64,000 nt of DNA. Source: Hygrocybe punicea (Eukaryota; Basidiomycota; Agaricomycetes; Agaricales; Hygrophoraceae). The stretch is taken from positions 5,332,001 to 5,396,000 of the forward strand of contig OY744468.1 in NCBI GenBank assembly GCA_963556145.1. Direction: 5' to 3'. Below the pieces are notes generated by a model. That model saw nothing but the letters and a program-made list of their open reading frames with translations, had not been told where the DNA came from and did no database searches. A program made the position numbers and the translations under genes. Positions 32,804 through 44,831 of this stretch are shown here, one piece after another. How positions within the stretch are numbered: the stretch's first letter is position 1; each line of letters opens with the position of its first letter.

Positions 32804-35518
32804 AGGCACGTGGGACCGCCGTCCAACCCTCTCAGAAGTAGAGATGATCTTGTCGATCACCATGCATTCGATGCCCAACTCCTCCTTGAGCGCCCGCCAC
32901 TCTTCCAACGCGTTGTCTGAGACCCCAGAAGCGGTCGGCTCGAAGGGGATCTTTGCGCCCTTGTGCCATTTCTTGAGTGTCTCCGCGGCGACCCGCCAGT
33001 CACGGTCATCCTGGTCCTGATCCAAGATTTGATTATAGGCTGGTGGGAGGTCGCTGGAGTGGGGGCTGAGAGGGTCTAGAGTCTGGACTTTTGGTGTTGG
33101 TGGTAGGACTGTTGAAGAGGAGGAAGCCATCGCTTCATCGTCAGATGCCGTGGCGGGAGAAGGAGACCGAGATCGTTGGGGTTCCAATTCCTCCGTTTGG
33201 ATATCCATGTCGACGGTGACTATTGGCACGGGGACAGGCGCGGCTTCAGGTTGGTCCGTCTGAACGCCGGAGAATGCGGTGGTGACTTTCGGTTCAGGGT
33301 CGGTTTGGATGGTCCTGGAATGCACGAAATCGGAAATCTCATGTTGGGTAAAAGCATCTGAGTACTCTTTGGTTTCTTCAAAACTCCTCATCTCTATCTT
33401 GTTCGCGCGGCTCGCGACCTTCTGCAAAGAAACTTTGAGTCACACGGGGTAAATCTCCAACAAGAAAATTTCACATACTCTCTTCCTTGTTATGATGGTC
33501 TGGATGACATCTTCGCCCTCCGTGCTATCATCATCACCACTCGCGTTCATCTCCCCGCCGTCTCCATCCTCTACAACATCTTCCTCGTTCGGATCCTCCA
33601 TTCCCCACTGCCCCTTCATCTTACCTAGCAGCTCCGCGCCCAAGCTCTTGCTGACCGAGTTCGTCGCGCTGTTGCTCCCGCTCGACCCACCCAGCGCCGC
33701 ACTCGCCGCACTCGACCGCATCTCGTCCATATCGTACCGCATACGGTCTATCGTCTCCTTCAGCATTAGGTTCTCCTGTTTCTGCTCATCGAGTTGTAGG
33801 TGAGCTTGTTGCGCGATGGAGAGTTCTGCCTCGAGGAGTGCAACACGCTCTTCATAATTTCCCTGCTCCTTTGCCCACTTTTGGTTCTCGATTGCCTGGA
33901 GAGCGGTCGTTTCGTGATAGTCCTTGATCTCTTGGTCCCTGCGGCGGAGGGTGTTTCGGTATCGCTCAGATTCACCTAAAGGGGAAGATGGTTGTGGGGG
34001 AATATTAGTCAAGGTAAAGAATTTACGCACTGCATTGTTCTTGGTACTGTTTTTGCAGGCTCGAATATGTAGCCCTAGCGTTTTCCAGACTCTTCTGCAG
34101 TTTACCGATCTCAGACTCCAGGGCAACAATTTGCGTCGAATTTTGCCGCTAGATGAAGTGTCAATACACGATCAATGGTGTTTCTTGCCAAGACAAACCT
34201 CTTTTGACCTCAGCTCCTTCTCCTCTCTCTTCGTCGCACTCAGTTCACTCCGTACTTCCTCCAAGCGGCTCTGCATATCCTCGAGCTCAAATTCATGCTC
34301 GGAGAGCTTATTCTGTAGCGTCCGTTCGACTTCTATCAATTTCCGGCTCAGTTCCGCGTTCGCACGCTGCAACACGTCCAGTCTGTCCTGGGGTTCCAGG
34401 GACACTGTTGACGATGCCGCCGAACGGTCCATCACGAGCCCGAGGGATGAATCCTCGCCGTCTGAATCAGAGTCGTCTGAAGAACGGGGCATTGGCAGGG
34501 AGGAGAGGGTGTTCATGAAACCTTCACCACTTCGCGACAAGTCGTCATCCAGGTCTAACGTGGGCGAGCGAATGCGGGAGGGTGAATCATAACCGTCCCC
34601 AGAGCTGTACGGATAGCCGATGCCGCTATTGAAGTGCGGCTGCGGCTGTGATCGCGCACGGGAGTGGGGCCGCGAAATGCTAGAGAAGGGTGGCGAATTT
34701 AGGATTTGTTGGGAGAACATTGTTGGGGATGTTGGATTTGAAGGGGCTCGCGAGCGACTATGAATCCGGCCGAATGAGGTTGGGCTGGAAGAGTAAGACT
34801 TGCCCAGGGGGAAGTATGAACAACAGGCTGATCGACATCAGGTAGCGTACATACCTCAGAGTCGCTGCGGCTTCCTGCATCGCTTTTCCTCCTGTGTGCT
34901 GGTGTTGGTTTCGTCCAGCTCGACGGGGCTTTGGCCGATAGTGGGGTCGTTCGCTGTCTCCGAGACGTGTCAAATGGTGATGGGCCCTTGGCCGAGGAGG
35001 GTGTCTGTGCTCCTCGGGATGGCGGACGACTGGAATTTTGCGGGTGTACCGAAGTTGTGGCAGAATCATTGCTGGAAGAGCGAGAATTATGCTCGTCGTC
35101 TGCGTCTCGTTCGCTGGCGCGTCCTCGAGATGGGACAAGGGTAACGTCTTCGTTAAAAGGATTCGGTGAGGTCGCACGGGGACTATGTTTTGTCTTTTCC
35201 GCGATGAATTGTAACAAGATAAGCGGCGTAACCTCGAGGCCAGGGTTAGTAGCCAGCAATGATTTGAGCATGTCCATTTCGTCGCCTGTCATGAGCTCCA
35301 CGCCATTATAGACTTCGGAGAATGCGCGAAAGACATCGACGAGCGCATCTGCAGGAATTACGGGCTCGCCTGAGTCGTTCGTGTGAGATTGTGGATGTTG
35401 GCCGAATATATCGTGAAGTTCCCGTTCGATGTCAGCAATAGATTGCCTACTCCTGCCATAATACGTCTAGAAGGCGATGAGCGCAATAAAATGTCCAGAA
35501 CGACGAAAGACTTGCCAT
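32450..35518 (-). CDS. 933-residue coiled-coil protein with C-terminal membrane segment
   Basis: Exons 35518-35516, 35466-34855, 34798-34199, 34148-34031, 33975-33479 and 33421-32450 stay in frame. The first coding exon would be the ATG alone, followed by an intron with a GCAAGT donor. Without it the first in-frame Met is about 60 residues later. The N-terminal segment (ELHDIFGQHP, DALVDVFRAFSEVY) looks like a paired-helix, EF-hand-like fold. A Ser-rich region follows, then long heptad helices from DRLDVLQRANAELSRKL to QENLMLKETIDRMR. A hydrophobic stretch FALGVGATALVFLAMS near residue 860 suggests a tail anchor. The protein may tether an organelle or cytoskeletal component. I do not recognise a named family. 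Confidence 0.7.
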
Positions 35519-35842
35519 GGTAATCTAAAATTCTACAATCTACAGGCTACAGGTAAGTGCAAAAGGACGCACTTGGAACTTGAAGTTGGAAGGTTGGCAA
35601 AGTGAACAATCCAAAATAATCATTGTTTACGTAATAACACACTCTACCGTGTCACATACCCTCGAGCCCACCGCGGGCATTCACATGAAGGTCATTGTTC
35701 TCGTAGGTCATTGTCACAAGGGTGAAAAGCGGCGCATACTTCACGTTGGCGCAGGATGTGGGGTTTTGAGTACTGGTATCTGAAGACCATCACATAATAT
35801 GCAGAGAGTTTCCTTTAGATTTCTACTGTTTATTGAATGTGT

Positions 35843-37162
35843 TCATCCCAACAGTCTATCATTCTCTTCTCTGTGCACCACCCTCCTTTCTCGTCGTACA
35901 ACTCTAGAAAAACCCTTGACCACGTTTGTAACCAGCCAACTTCTTGCCCGCCACACAGCATGCTCCCTACTATCTATCCGATCACTTCGCACTCTGTGTT
36001 CGCCGTCAACCACCATGCTAAGTGCCAACACCGTGGTAACGATCGATGCTAGCACCGTGGACCCAGATATCATGAACATTATGATCATTTGCAATTTGGC
36101 TGCCTGTTCGACGGAGGCACCACCGAGGATTGCTCCTGTCATCATACCTGGGATAGCTATGATGCCCAAGACGCTAGTGGAAACATTTGTCAGAATAGCC
36201 AGAGACAGCGTCGTGTGTGGGAACGAAGGCTTGTACCTCATTTGATTGATTGTCGGAGTGAGCGCAAGTCGCAGTGCTTCTGTGGCAATTGGCTTGCAAG
36301 CCTCCAGTCTCGACGCACCAAATGTGAGATACATTTCAACTTTGTCACGGTTTTCACTGCACAAAAAAAAACATTTCATGAAAAAGAACCAGATATGAAA
36401 ACACACCTAGGCAACACACTCACCTCAGCTCTTTGAGAACGTAACTCACCGAGACAATGATTCCAGACGTTGTGCTGCCGCAGAGCATACCCACAATGGG
36501 TACTATATGGAGCATGTCAGCCCTTGGTTGTCCACTACAACAAGAATCTAGAAAACGAACCATACTGCATCGGGGTCCAGAATGGGTCTGTAGACATTGC
36601 AAAACGGCTACCAACGATGGAGACGGGGATCGTCGAACCAAGCATGCCAATAAGGACAGTCGAAAACTGCAATTTTAAAGCAAATTGGTTCGACTTTCAA
36701 TAACCCAATTGAAGCAGCGAAGAACAAAAACACATTCACCATGTGATGATAACGGCGTTTAGACTTGTTCACAACTGAGGGATATGAATACGGATAGTAG
36801 GATTTTGGTCTGCCAGCGACTTGTTCGCGCACCTGTCTCGAAAGTTCCCATCACGTTCAACAAGCCTATAGGGCAACGTCACGTATCAGATCCTTTGGTC
36901 GGCTGGATGATACTCAAACATGAACGCAAGACACACAAACGATCCCGGCGACTGCCCATGGGTTATCTGTATCAAGGACCGTTTGGAGCAATGTACCCAT
37001 GATCGCAAGCTGCACGACACATCGGACTGCCGCAGTCACAAGCGAGTGGCCAACCCGCAGTCCAAAGATAGAGGAAACCGCAGCGTCGAAGAGGATGAAA
37101 GAAAAGGCGAGGCCGACATTGAACCACGATAACTTTGTCCCCGAAGGAAGGTCCGAGTCCAT
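35843..37162 (-). CDS. UPF0014 family membrane protein (FetB/STAR2-like permease)
   Basis: Seven exons (37162-36937, 36865-36833, 36774-36740, 36666-36561, 36502-36424, 36356-36237, 36173-35843) give 309 residues, two of them only 33 and 35 nt. The start is the ATG of MDSDLPSGTKLSWFNVG. Hydrophobic helices alternate with family motifs: AAVRCVVQLAIMG, GMLGSTIPVS, the cytosolic loop YLTFGASRLEACKP, then LTPTINQM joined to SVLGIIAIPGMMTGAILGG across an intron. Bacterial FetB pairs with the ATPase FetA in iron export, and the plant STAR2/ALS3 proteins act in aluminium tolerance. A metal or small-solute role is plausible here but unproven. No ATPase partner lies next to it. Confidence 0.82.
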
Positions 37163-37999
37163 GATTGAAGCATCCACGTGTCCGCATGGACGCTTATTGC
37201 TGGTTTCTCAGTCCTAAAAATACTCAGAAACACCAGGGCTTATAACCGACAGGCTAGAGAATAATCTTTGTCGACAAAGAGCTGTGACTGAACATGGAAT
37301 TGTGTTAGGGATATGCGATTAAAAGCTACCTGAAGGCAGCGGTAATATCAACCCATGCACTACCGCCAGTACTCCGAACGCGCTGGGAGGTACCACCACA
37401 ATGCTTCAAGTACTAAGGATCATGCATCATGGCCCTAGAGGTGAAAGCGTTCCTATTTGTAGAAAAAGTTGGGTGGAACTGCCAATCCTTAGGATCGGTT
37501 CCGTTTTAGAAGATGAAGATCTATCAGAACCACCTGGTTGCAGAAACGTAAGTAAATCTTGACAATTCATTTGGACGTATGCACCAATTTCATTCTTGTC
37601 TAGGGATTCATGAACGGGGCAGGTGAGACAGAAAAGGGTGAGGCATCGTTGATGGACGAGAATGTTGATGCTATTTCCCAGTCACCTAAATCAACATGGC
37701 GAGGTGGAATTTTATCATCACCACCTATGCATCAACAGTCAGGGTAAGTTGCTTGGGAGAGATATAACTCACCATTGCCATCGTCAGACACGAAATTATC
37801 CGTCTCTCCAGCTGTACCACGTCGGGTCCTCTTACTTAGAGGCTCGGTTTCGGTTCCGCCTGCTGTCTTCTTTGCACCAGTGTCCCGCCTGTACTAGGTT
37901 GTGACCCTTGCTGGCTACTCCGCCCAGTACCGAGGAGTAAAATATGCGAGGTGGCAGGTAGGGCAGTCTGCGTTTTTCTATCAGTTGAGTCTTTTCGTA
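37163..37999. other. Intergenic, no supported gene
   Basis: Short frames without motifs. It should contain the UPF0014 promoter and the 3' flank of the paralogue at 38.0-38.6 kb. Confidence 0.4.
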
Positions 38000-38634
38000 C
38001 TACAGGCTTTGTCTGTACTTACGGACCATTAGTCTCGTCCGACGTTCTCGCACAACAAATCCGGGGAGATTCCGAGCGGAGTGCGAAAAACAGCAAACGC
38101 CCAAGTGTTCGGGATTTGAGAGGAGCTTTGACCAGGGTCGTTTTGCAAGATAGACAAGGATCAAGGGGGGTACAGCAGCTGGGGGCAGCAGCGTGGTCTG
38201 ATACATCAAACACCATGTTAGGTAGTTATCACTCGGTCACACCACCGCTGCTTACTAGTATAGATTCTTGAACATTAATCTTGGCAAGGTCATCTACCTC
38301 CTTGGTGAAGTTTGCGAGCCGAGCCATGGCGGCCGTTTTCTTCCATGATTATCGATTAGGTCATTGGTGTTGCTCATATAGAAGTTTTGCTTTACCTTGG
38401 CGTCTTGCAATAACTTTTCAGTTTCCCCTGAGAATTTGTGTGCTTGCCGTAAGACCACGGGCACTTGCAGAATACCTCGTTTCTTCCTGAAGCGTGCGCT
38501 TCCGATAGTCAGGCTACAAGATAGTTAGCCTCATCAAAAGAGATGTCCCGGAGTGCATACTTGTCATATCTTTCTACCAGTAGGGCTAGGTCATTCTGAT
38601 CCATGATGCGCTCATTTTCGTTAAGGAAGGACAT
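38000..38634 (-). CDS. Unknown protein, diverged tandem paralogue of the gene at 39.6-40.6 kb
   Basis: Exon 38634-38561 (MSFLNENERIMDQND, LLVERYD) joins by a GTATGC donor to 38513-38396 (ARFRKKRGILQVPVV, HKFSGETEKLLQD). A probable third exon around 38317-38236 contains ARLANFTKEVDDLAKI, followed by a possible fourth ending at 38000. The RYD, RFRKKR-ILQ-P and KF-E-LL patterns align with the neighbouring gene at the same exon junction, so the two arose by duplication. The upstream part matching the neighbour's N-terminus lies before the ATG in broken frame (38640-38720), so this copy may be truncated or decaying. No known family. Confidence 0.45.
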
Positions 38635-39568
38635 GCAGTCTCTACGCGTAGAGACGGGCTTCCCCTATATTCGCCTGGGAGCGCGTGCCTCGAGAAAAAA
38701 GTCTCAATTAAGACAATGGCCCCTGAAAAGGGTGCACTAGCAGCAAAGAGTTCGGGCATTTATCAACAGAGGACTACCAATCCGCAACCTTGAATGATAA
38801 CATTACCGCGATGCACGAAGGCGAAGCCTGTAGAAACAGGGGAATCCGCAAGGGAATCCGCAGTTCCGTAGCTCCATCCTTCACGCCATTATCCTGCTGG
38901 TTAAAGCGCCGTTTCAGGTAATCCCGTGCGACTGCAAAGCCACAATAACTTAGTTGACATCTTGTTCTTGTTGGAATTTCATGAGTCGAGGTCGTGGGAA
39001 ACGTCGGAGTGCGTTAGTATTCATTATCTACTTGGATCATAGTCTATTTCTACTATCGATTCATCTCTAAAAACAAATGTGCTTGTCGGCGTAACCAAGC
39101 GAATGCCATCGAAAGGTGTCACTTGAAGCTTGGAGCTTGAAGGTGTACTCTGAACTTGAACTTGAACGAACTGGGTCGGAGTTTCAGAAATTTCAGATCC
39201 GCGGCTTCGGCAAACTTCTACTTCCTGGAACGCGACGCCTGCGGCACAACCTGTGCAACATTTTCCTCGTACTTGGCTAGGGTGGTTCCGATGAACGAAT
39301 AACTGGCCATTGTTTTCTCTTCTTTTGTTCCTGCCTTTTCTAGCTGAACAACTGGATGTCCTGGGTATCTAGGAAGCAGGCTCTCCGTGTGAGTTCCATT
39401 GTTGTTTCTACGGCAAGGTCATCGGTTCATCAAGCCTTTGTTCAATGCCAGATGAACATAATCAAATAGAGGAAGCAACAACCATATCATTGGCTGCGTT
39501 TGGGGTTGTGGGTGAGGTGTCGAAAGGCGGTTGAACTGCCCATGCACTAGCATCAGGAAATCTTTTTG
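38635..39568. other. Spacer between the two paralogues
   Basis: The first about 90 bp next to 38635 still resemble the N-terminal coding part of the neighbour at 40.5 kb but in broken frame. The rest shows nothing I can support. Confidence 0.4.
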
Positions 39569-40570
39569 TCAAATACCACTATCTACATTGGTGTGTCTCT
39601 CCCAAAAAATTTGACTAGAATTAGTGTCTATGCTCGGACTTCTGCAAAGGTCCGTCAACGTTGATCGTGATAATATATCCTGCTCAGTCCTCGTCAAAAA
39701 TGGATCGGGATGCTCTGTCGATGGACCTGCGACATCTGAATCAACCATATTGTTAACATCCATAGCAATCTGAACAGCGTATGCTTCACACCGACCTTGA
39801 TAGCCTGTGGGAATCAACTTCGCTAGAGAGGAATTAGAGGTCTTTCGTCCAGGATTAAGCGTGAGTGGGATTCGTAGGCTTGGCCGAATCGCAAGTTGCC
39901 TTTTCCCTACTTTTCCGTCTTTGCTACCCTTCCGGGACGCAACAATTCCGAGTACATCTGCAAGTTCGTTGTTGGCGACTGGCGGGGAAAGTGGTTCGCC
40001 TCCTGTAAGCAATGTGCTAAGTCAGATCATCAGATGGGAGCAGACTCGGAGGAACACCTACTGTTTGGCAAAGGATTCTCTGGACGTTCACTGGCGGCAT
40101 GGGTACAAGGAAATTTTCTTGTCCTCTTGGCGGCGTCAGAAATTCTCTGAGACGGACGATGTCAAATACAATTTAAATATCATTAATGCATTGCTTACCC
40201 TTGTCTCAAGCAACAATTCCTCACTTTTCTCGGCGAATTTGTACGCTTGCCATGTCAGTGGGAGTTGCAGAATCTTTCGTTTCTTCCTGAACCTTTCCCT
40301 GTCTCCGATGAGCCTACAAATGGTTTAGCCTTATAAATGAACAGAAATCAAAACCGAGAGTGTAAACCCGTCGTATCGGTCAAGTAACCCAGTCAGCTCG
40401 CCGTCATTCATGAGGCTCTGTGATTCGACCAGGATGGAGAGACAGGAAGAGAGGTGAATGTCTGCTAATTTCACCTGCCAGCGTGTGGAGATCTTCGAGA
40501 GGAAGGTTCCAACTTTGACGGCTGCTCCTGAGACAGTGATACTACCGGCAGCATAGTCAATGAAGGCCAT
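39569..40570 (-). CDS. Unknown 278-residue protein
   Basis: Exons 40570-40368, 40313-40199, 40146-40062 and 40002-39569 stay in frame and give 278 residues. The N-terminal half is helical (MAFIDYAAGSITVSG, FLSKISTRWQVKLADI, LTGLLDRYD). A basic segment RERFRKKRKILQLPLTW spans the first junction and is followed by KFAEKSEELLLETR. The C-terminal half is low-complexity with GRKTSNSSLAKLIP. The intron at 40003-40061 uses GTAGGT. The small paralogue beside it (38.0-38.6 kb) shares the middle region. No domain is recognised. It is the last gene before the transposon-rich block. Confidence 0.55.
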
Positions 40571-41064
40571 TTTGTTTAATAGAGAAGAGTGGATAAGGGT
40601 GGAATCGGCGAGATTTATGGATTTCGAGACAAGGAAATTGAACTTCCGAGTTGCCAACACTACAGGAAGTAAGTTCAAAGACAATGACCGATCAAACAGC
40701 CGATCGCTATCGTGGAAGGAAGTATTTTATTTTCTGCTATTCTCCAAATTCCCGAAGAATTCAATACATGATGTATGATGCATGATGAGGTAGGGATTCG
40801 TAGTAAGCAATTGGGCATTCAAATATTCAAACGTTGAGCACTCGTGGTCTTCCACCACCCCTGGGAGCAAGAAAATTACAAAAATCAGGTGGGGACTCGG
40901 CTCCTACCAAGCCGCCGTGAGGGTCTGAATGCACGGTCATTTCCGAGTTTCATTGTCAGATAGGCGTAGTTTGAATCTCCGAATGGAAAATATTACACCC
41001 CCGAAGAACTCCAATGCTGTGACAGGGAGGACAGCTGGGAACTTTTATTTAGATGCTTTGTAAT
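40571..41064. other. Intergenic, promoter side of the 278-aa gene
   Basis: About 500 bp without a supported gene or repeat. It marks the change from host genes to mobile DNA. Confidence 0.4.
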
Positions 41065-41262
41065 ACTAGCACATCCTTTTTTGACCAGGTTCAAACCAAT
41101 GATTGAATCCGAACCTTGGACCAAGGTTCAGCCAAAGGCTGTCACAGCCTTTGGGTCTAGTCTAGACAATTGTAAAAAAAAGGGCTTGAACCTGCAACCT
41201 CCTGAGCAGATTGAAAAATTGTCAAACCAATACATAATTCCACTAAGCCATTGCACTTTGAC
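41065..41262 (-). mobile_element. Probable tRNA-derived SINE
   Basis: On the minus strand TGGCTTAGTGG (41250-41240) matches the RNA polymerase III A box and GGTTCAAGCCC (41192-41182) matches the B box, 47 bases apart. The flanking arms do not pair as a tRNA T stem, so this is not a working tRNA gene. A T run follows, then unrelated body sequence ending near GGTCAAAAAAGG. A segment at about 41540-41580 repeats CCCTTTTTTGACCA seen in the body, suggesting a second partial copy. A tRNA-derived head plus unrelated tail is the SINE layout. Confidence 0.5.
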
Positions 41263-41914
41263 ATATTTGGGCAACTGCATCAATTTATCTGACTATGGGC
41301 TTCTAATTTGAAGCCACTAACCGAAACCTTATAATGTAATATAAGTCATGGCTTCAAATCTGACACGGCTTACTAGAAACTGATGGACTTAGTGAAATTT
41401 TTACTAGGGCCAAACCCTGTGACAGCATTGGGCTCCCAAGGTTGGCTCAAGGTTTGGCTGACCAGCATCATTTCAATGATTTCAGAAATCCCTGTCCCAT
41501 CGCTGACACATTGTTGAATCAACCCTGACTCTCATGCTCTCACACCCTTTTTTGACCAATGCTGTCACAGTCCTGACTAATTTTGACGGTTTACCTTGAA
41601 GCCAGAATTTCATGAACCTGGATTTGCCCAATTTGTCCATCCTCACCTGATGGGCCAACCCTTTTTGGTGTTTACCTGTTGTACACATACACAGGGATTG
41701 TGAGACAAACTAGATTTTAACAAACCCAATAATTGTATGGCAAAATCAGAATTTATTGCAAGATTTTTTGTGTATTGCACTGACTTCTCAAAAAAAAAAA
41801 ACACTAGTCCCTGTAGCTGTGACATAAGCTTATGCCAGACTATCTAGGAATGGTGGTGCTCTCAGTGTCAAATTTTGTATATATGTCACTTGTACACATT
41901 GTCTAGCCACATTA

Positions 41915-42012
41915 CAGCCGTTTTCAGCGAGTATTGGAATCATGATTTTTGAATGGTGGCTGTGTCTCTCTAAATAAGGAAGCTGCCGAGAACCCGAACA
42001 CACATTCATAGT
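41915..42012 (+). repeat. Left 98-bp TIR of mariner-like element
   Basis: Inverted match to 44832-44929 with five mismatches, all C-T or G-A type. Confidence 0.85.
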
Positions 42013-42064
42013 ACGATAGTATGCAGTAAACTTAGTTTATTTTCTGCTGTAGTTGTCGCCGACT

Positions 42065-43311
42065 ATGGAAGAAGAGGATGCAGCATCAAATGCAACCTCT
42101 GAAGCAGATGAAAATCTGCCAGCACAACGGCCTCCTCAAGAGTTCTCACTCCAACTTGTCTACTATATACCGACTAAAGGGAAACAGGGAAACAAGGGGG
42201 CAAAGAAGGAGATTCGAGGCAAGGATCTTCACTTCGCATGTACTGGCATGAATTATCTCGACTTCCTGAAAGCTCTCCTCAAGCACTATGGAGAGTCAAA
42301 ATACAAAATCACCACAACACAACATTTTGCACTCAAGCTCTACCACCCGGGGAGATCATGCGTCTTTTTTTTTACACACTCATCAGTACTAATCTTGTAA
42401 TCAGGAAAACCAATGCGCTGGATATCGATTGTGAGAGTGAATATTGTGAGATGGTCAAGAAGCTGCATACCTTCAAATGGAAGAAGGTCAACATCATCTT
42501 CGACATGGAAGAGATCAAAAAGCAGTGCCTTGCTAGTGCAGTGGTAGGTATTTGCCCTCAATCCCTGCTTTCTACTGATCATTTTTCTAGAATGAGAATG
42601 GGTCAGAGGATGAAAACAACAACGACGCCGAGGCATCAGGACTTACAGCAGAACTATCTAAATTAGATCGGAATCTTGCACGAATATGGGTCCTACTTGA
42701 AAACAAGTACATCAATGACCATGACAATTGTTACACATATGTGTGCACAGATGGATCCAAACCCCGACTCACTCCATTTATGATGCGTGAGTGGGCACTT
42801 GTGATCATGAGTTCAATGTTTATGAACTTGGTGCAAGGCTGATATCCATCTCAGCATGAGGGAAAGGCAACAGTTCTTGAGCCACCCGGCACACAAACAT
42901 TTGATCAAGCCTACCGGGGCACTCCTCACCATCGGATCACAAAGGATTTAGTCAAACCGACTGACAGTCCAAGTCCCACCAAGCCAACCTCAGATCTCGC
43001 TGCAGTAGCGCAAATTATTTCATCCCTCACACAAGCCATACAACCTGGCCCCTCTTCCCAAGACACCCCAGTAAAAGCCGTGTTGCAAACAACAAAGCCA
43101 TCATCTCCACCACTCACACACAGCCCTTCTGATATCTGCCGCTTTCTCCACTACGCAGAGGAGAGATTAGGTGTTGAGGGTGCCTAAAATTACGCTATAC
43201 CTCTACAGCTCAAGCGCTATGGCCCAGATATACTACCCGACGTTGCGCTCAGTGATCTTACAGCTGCAGATGTTTGGATACCCCCACTTCAGCTCAAATG
43301 AGGCAGCAGTG
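42065..43311 (+). pseudogene. Companion gene of the mariner-like element (SAM-like C-terminus)
   Basis: ATG at 42065 opens an acidic start, then a domain reading FSLQLVYYIP, KDLHFACTGMNYLDFL and KITTTQHFALKLYHPG, which has a PB1- or ubiquitin-like strand pattern. A candidate intron near 42361-42405 leads to DIDCESEYCEMVKKL and WKKVNIIFDMEE, but the phases do not match as they stand. A later exon holds LTPFMMREWAL (about 42770), then a Ser/Pro-rich linker. The end reads CRFLHYAEERLGVEGA, then a TAA near 43186, then YGPDILPDVALSDLTAADV, a SAM-like helical end. Function in transposition is unknown. The stop and failed splice make this copy a pseudogene. Confidence 0.55.
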
Positions 43312-43732
43312 ACTGATGGAACCACATAGCAAAACATCAGCGAGAGGCAGAGAAATCTACTGGCCAGTCTGGCCCAGATGTGACCAATTCTTGGGACAGT
43401 CCACAACCAGCAAAATGGCACCACAGCAGATCAGGGATAAACACTGAGGAACCTGTTAGCTATGAGATGCGATGGCCTGACGGGGCGGTCAGCATTTTTA
43501 TGGTCCACGTATGGTGTGAGGAAATAGGTCAGCTCATGAAGATCTTGTTTGGTACTTCTGCAAGGCTTGTAATGATTGGTATCCAATTCCCCCCAGCTTC
43601 GTTGCACCCCATCCAAGTGGTCAAATTGATGATGATCCATTTGCCTAGTTACACTCATTAGATAGAGGTTTTTATGCTCAATATATCCAGTGTTGTCACC
43701 ATTAAATTGGAAAGCAAAAGTACAAAACAACG

Positions 43733-44792
43733 CTAGATATAACCACTATCACAGAACCACCCTGCAGCCATGGAAGAAGTTATTGTATTACATGCCTCTA
43801 CTATATTGTACAGCCCTTCAGTTCCATCATGAGACCGATGGCGGCGGAGCCAGGATTTGATTGAGGAGAACATATGTTCAATTGGGTTGAAGTCTGGCGA
43901 ATATGGCGGAAGGAAGACAAGTTTACATACTAGATAATAGAAAAATGTTAGCATAACAACGAAGAGTGTAGTGGAGGTACCTACATGCTTGATCTTCAAC
44001 AAGTTCCTGAATTTCTTCTGTGTGGTGTGTGTTACAGTTGTCAAGTACAAGTACACTTCGAGGGCCAGGAAAAGGATTGGTGAGAGGGACCTAACATTCA
44101 TCAGTCTCAAAATAATCCATAAAATCTCAGGGACTTACCATGAATTTGGTCAGGAATTGCATGAAGCGAGCTGAGGTCACAGAGCCTTGTATGATGTCGT
44201 ATGTGATTATACCACCCAGCATGAGGACAGGAAGTATGGTATATCATTTGCCATGGACAAACTGTTGGTGCTGCACACATCGACTTCCCCCCTTTGCCCA
44301 ACCTGAACGGCGAGCAATTGTCTGCCTATCCACCGCTGATTCATCTGTAAACATCAACATATCTGGGTTGGTGATGATTTGGCCAATGTAGTTCATGTAT
44401 GCAGCACAACGAACGCGATCCTGTTCGATAGCTTCTTGGGAGACCTTCTTGTTGGTATAGTCAATACGGCATAGTGTGCATGTGAGGGTTGGCAGGGATA
44501 CTGATATCTTCCTTTGATGATAAAGATGGTCTTGGATCTTGTCTAGGAACAGTGTTGGGTGTTGGTGAAGTAGGGAGACAATGAATTTGACATCAGGAAT
44601 TGTGAGTTTGTGTCGGCGTTGAACTCGATGAGGATTGAAGCAAAGGCCATATTTTTGATGGAATTGGAGAGCATGGTAAGCAGTGGACTTCCAGAGACCA
44701 AGAAATTTGCAGATTACATTGAGAGACATGCCCTGCTGGTGGTACAGGATGGGGACACAGTCCTTGAGGGCTTGGGGGACATGCTTGGGCAT
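43733..44792 (-). pseudogene. Tc1/mariner-like DDE transposase
   Basis: Start ATG at 44792 (MPKHVPQALKDCV). A helix-turn-helix region is followed by the catalytic core: LMFTDESAVDRQT (first Asp), SVLVLDNCNTHH (second Asp) and PDFNPIEHMFSSIKSW (third acidic position). Two short introns interrupt it after FLTKFM and near VEDQA. A single in-frame TGA at 44244-44246 replaces the arginine expected before YTILPVL, again a CGA to TGA change. Apart from that stop the gene looks nearly intact. The enzyme would cut at the 98-bp repeats and insert at TA. Confidence 0.8.
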
Positions 44793-44831
44793 GGCAAGCG
44801 ACGAGCAATAAAGTTTGATATTCCGTATTGG

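Noticed and set aside
41182..41250. tRNA gene on the minus strand
   Set aside because: A and B boxes match, but the T stem does not pair and no acceptor stem forms, so I call it a SINE head.
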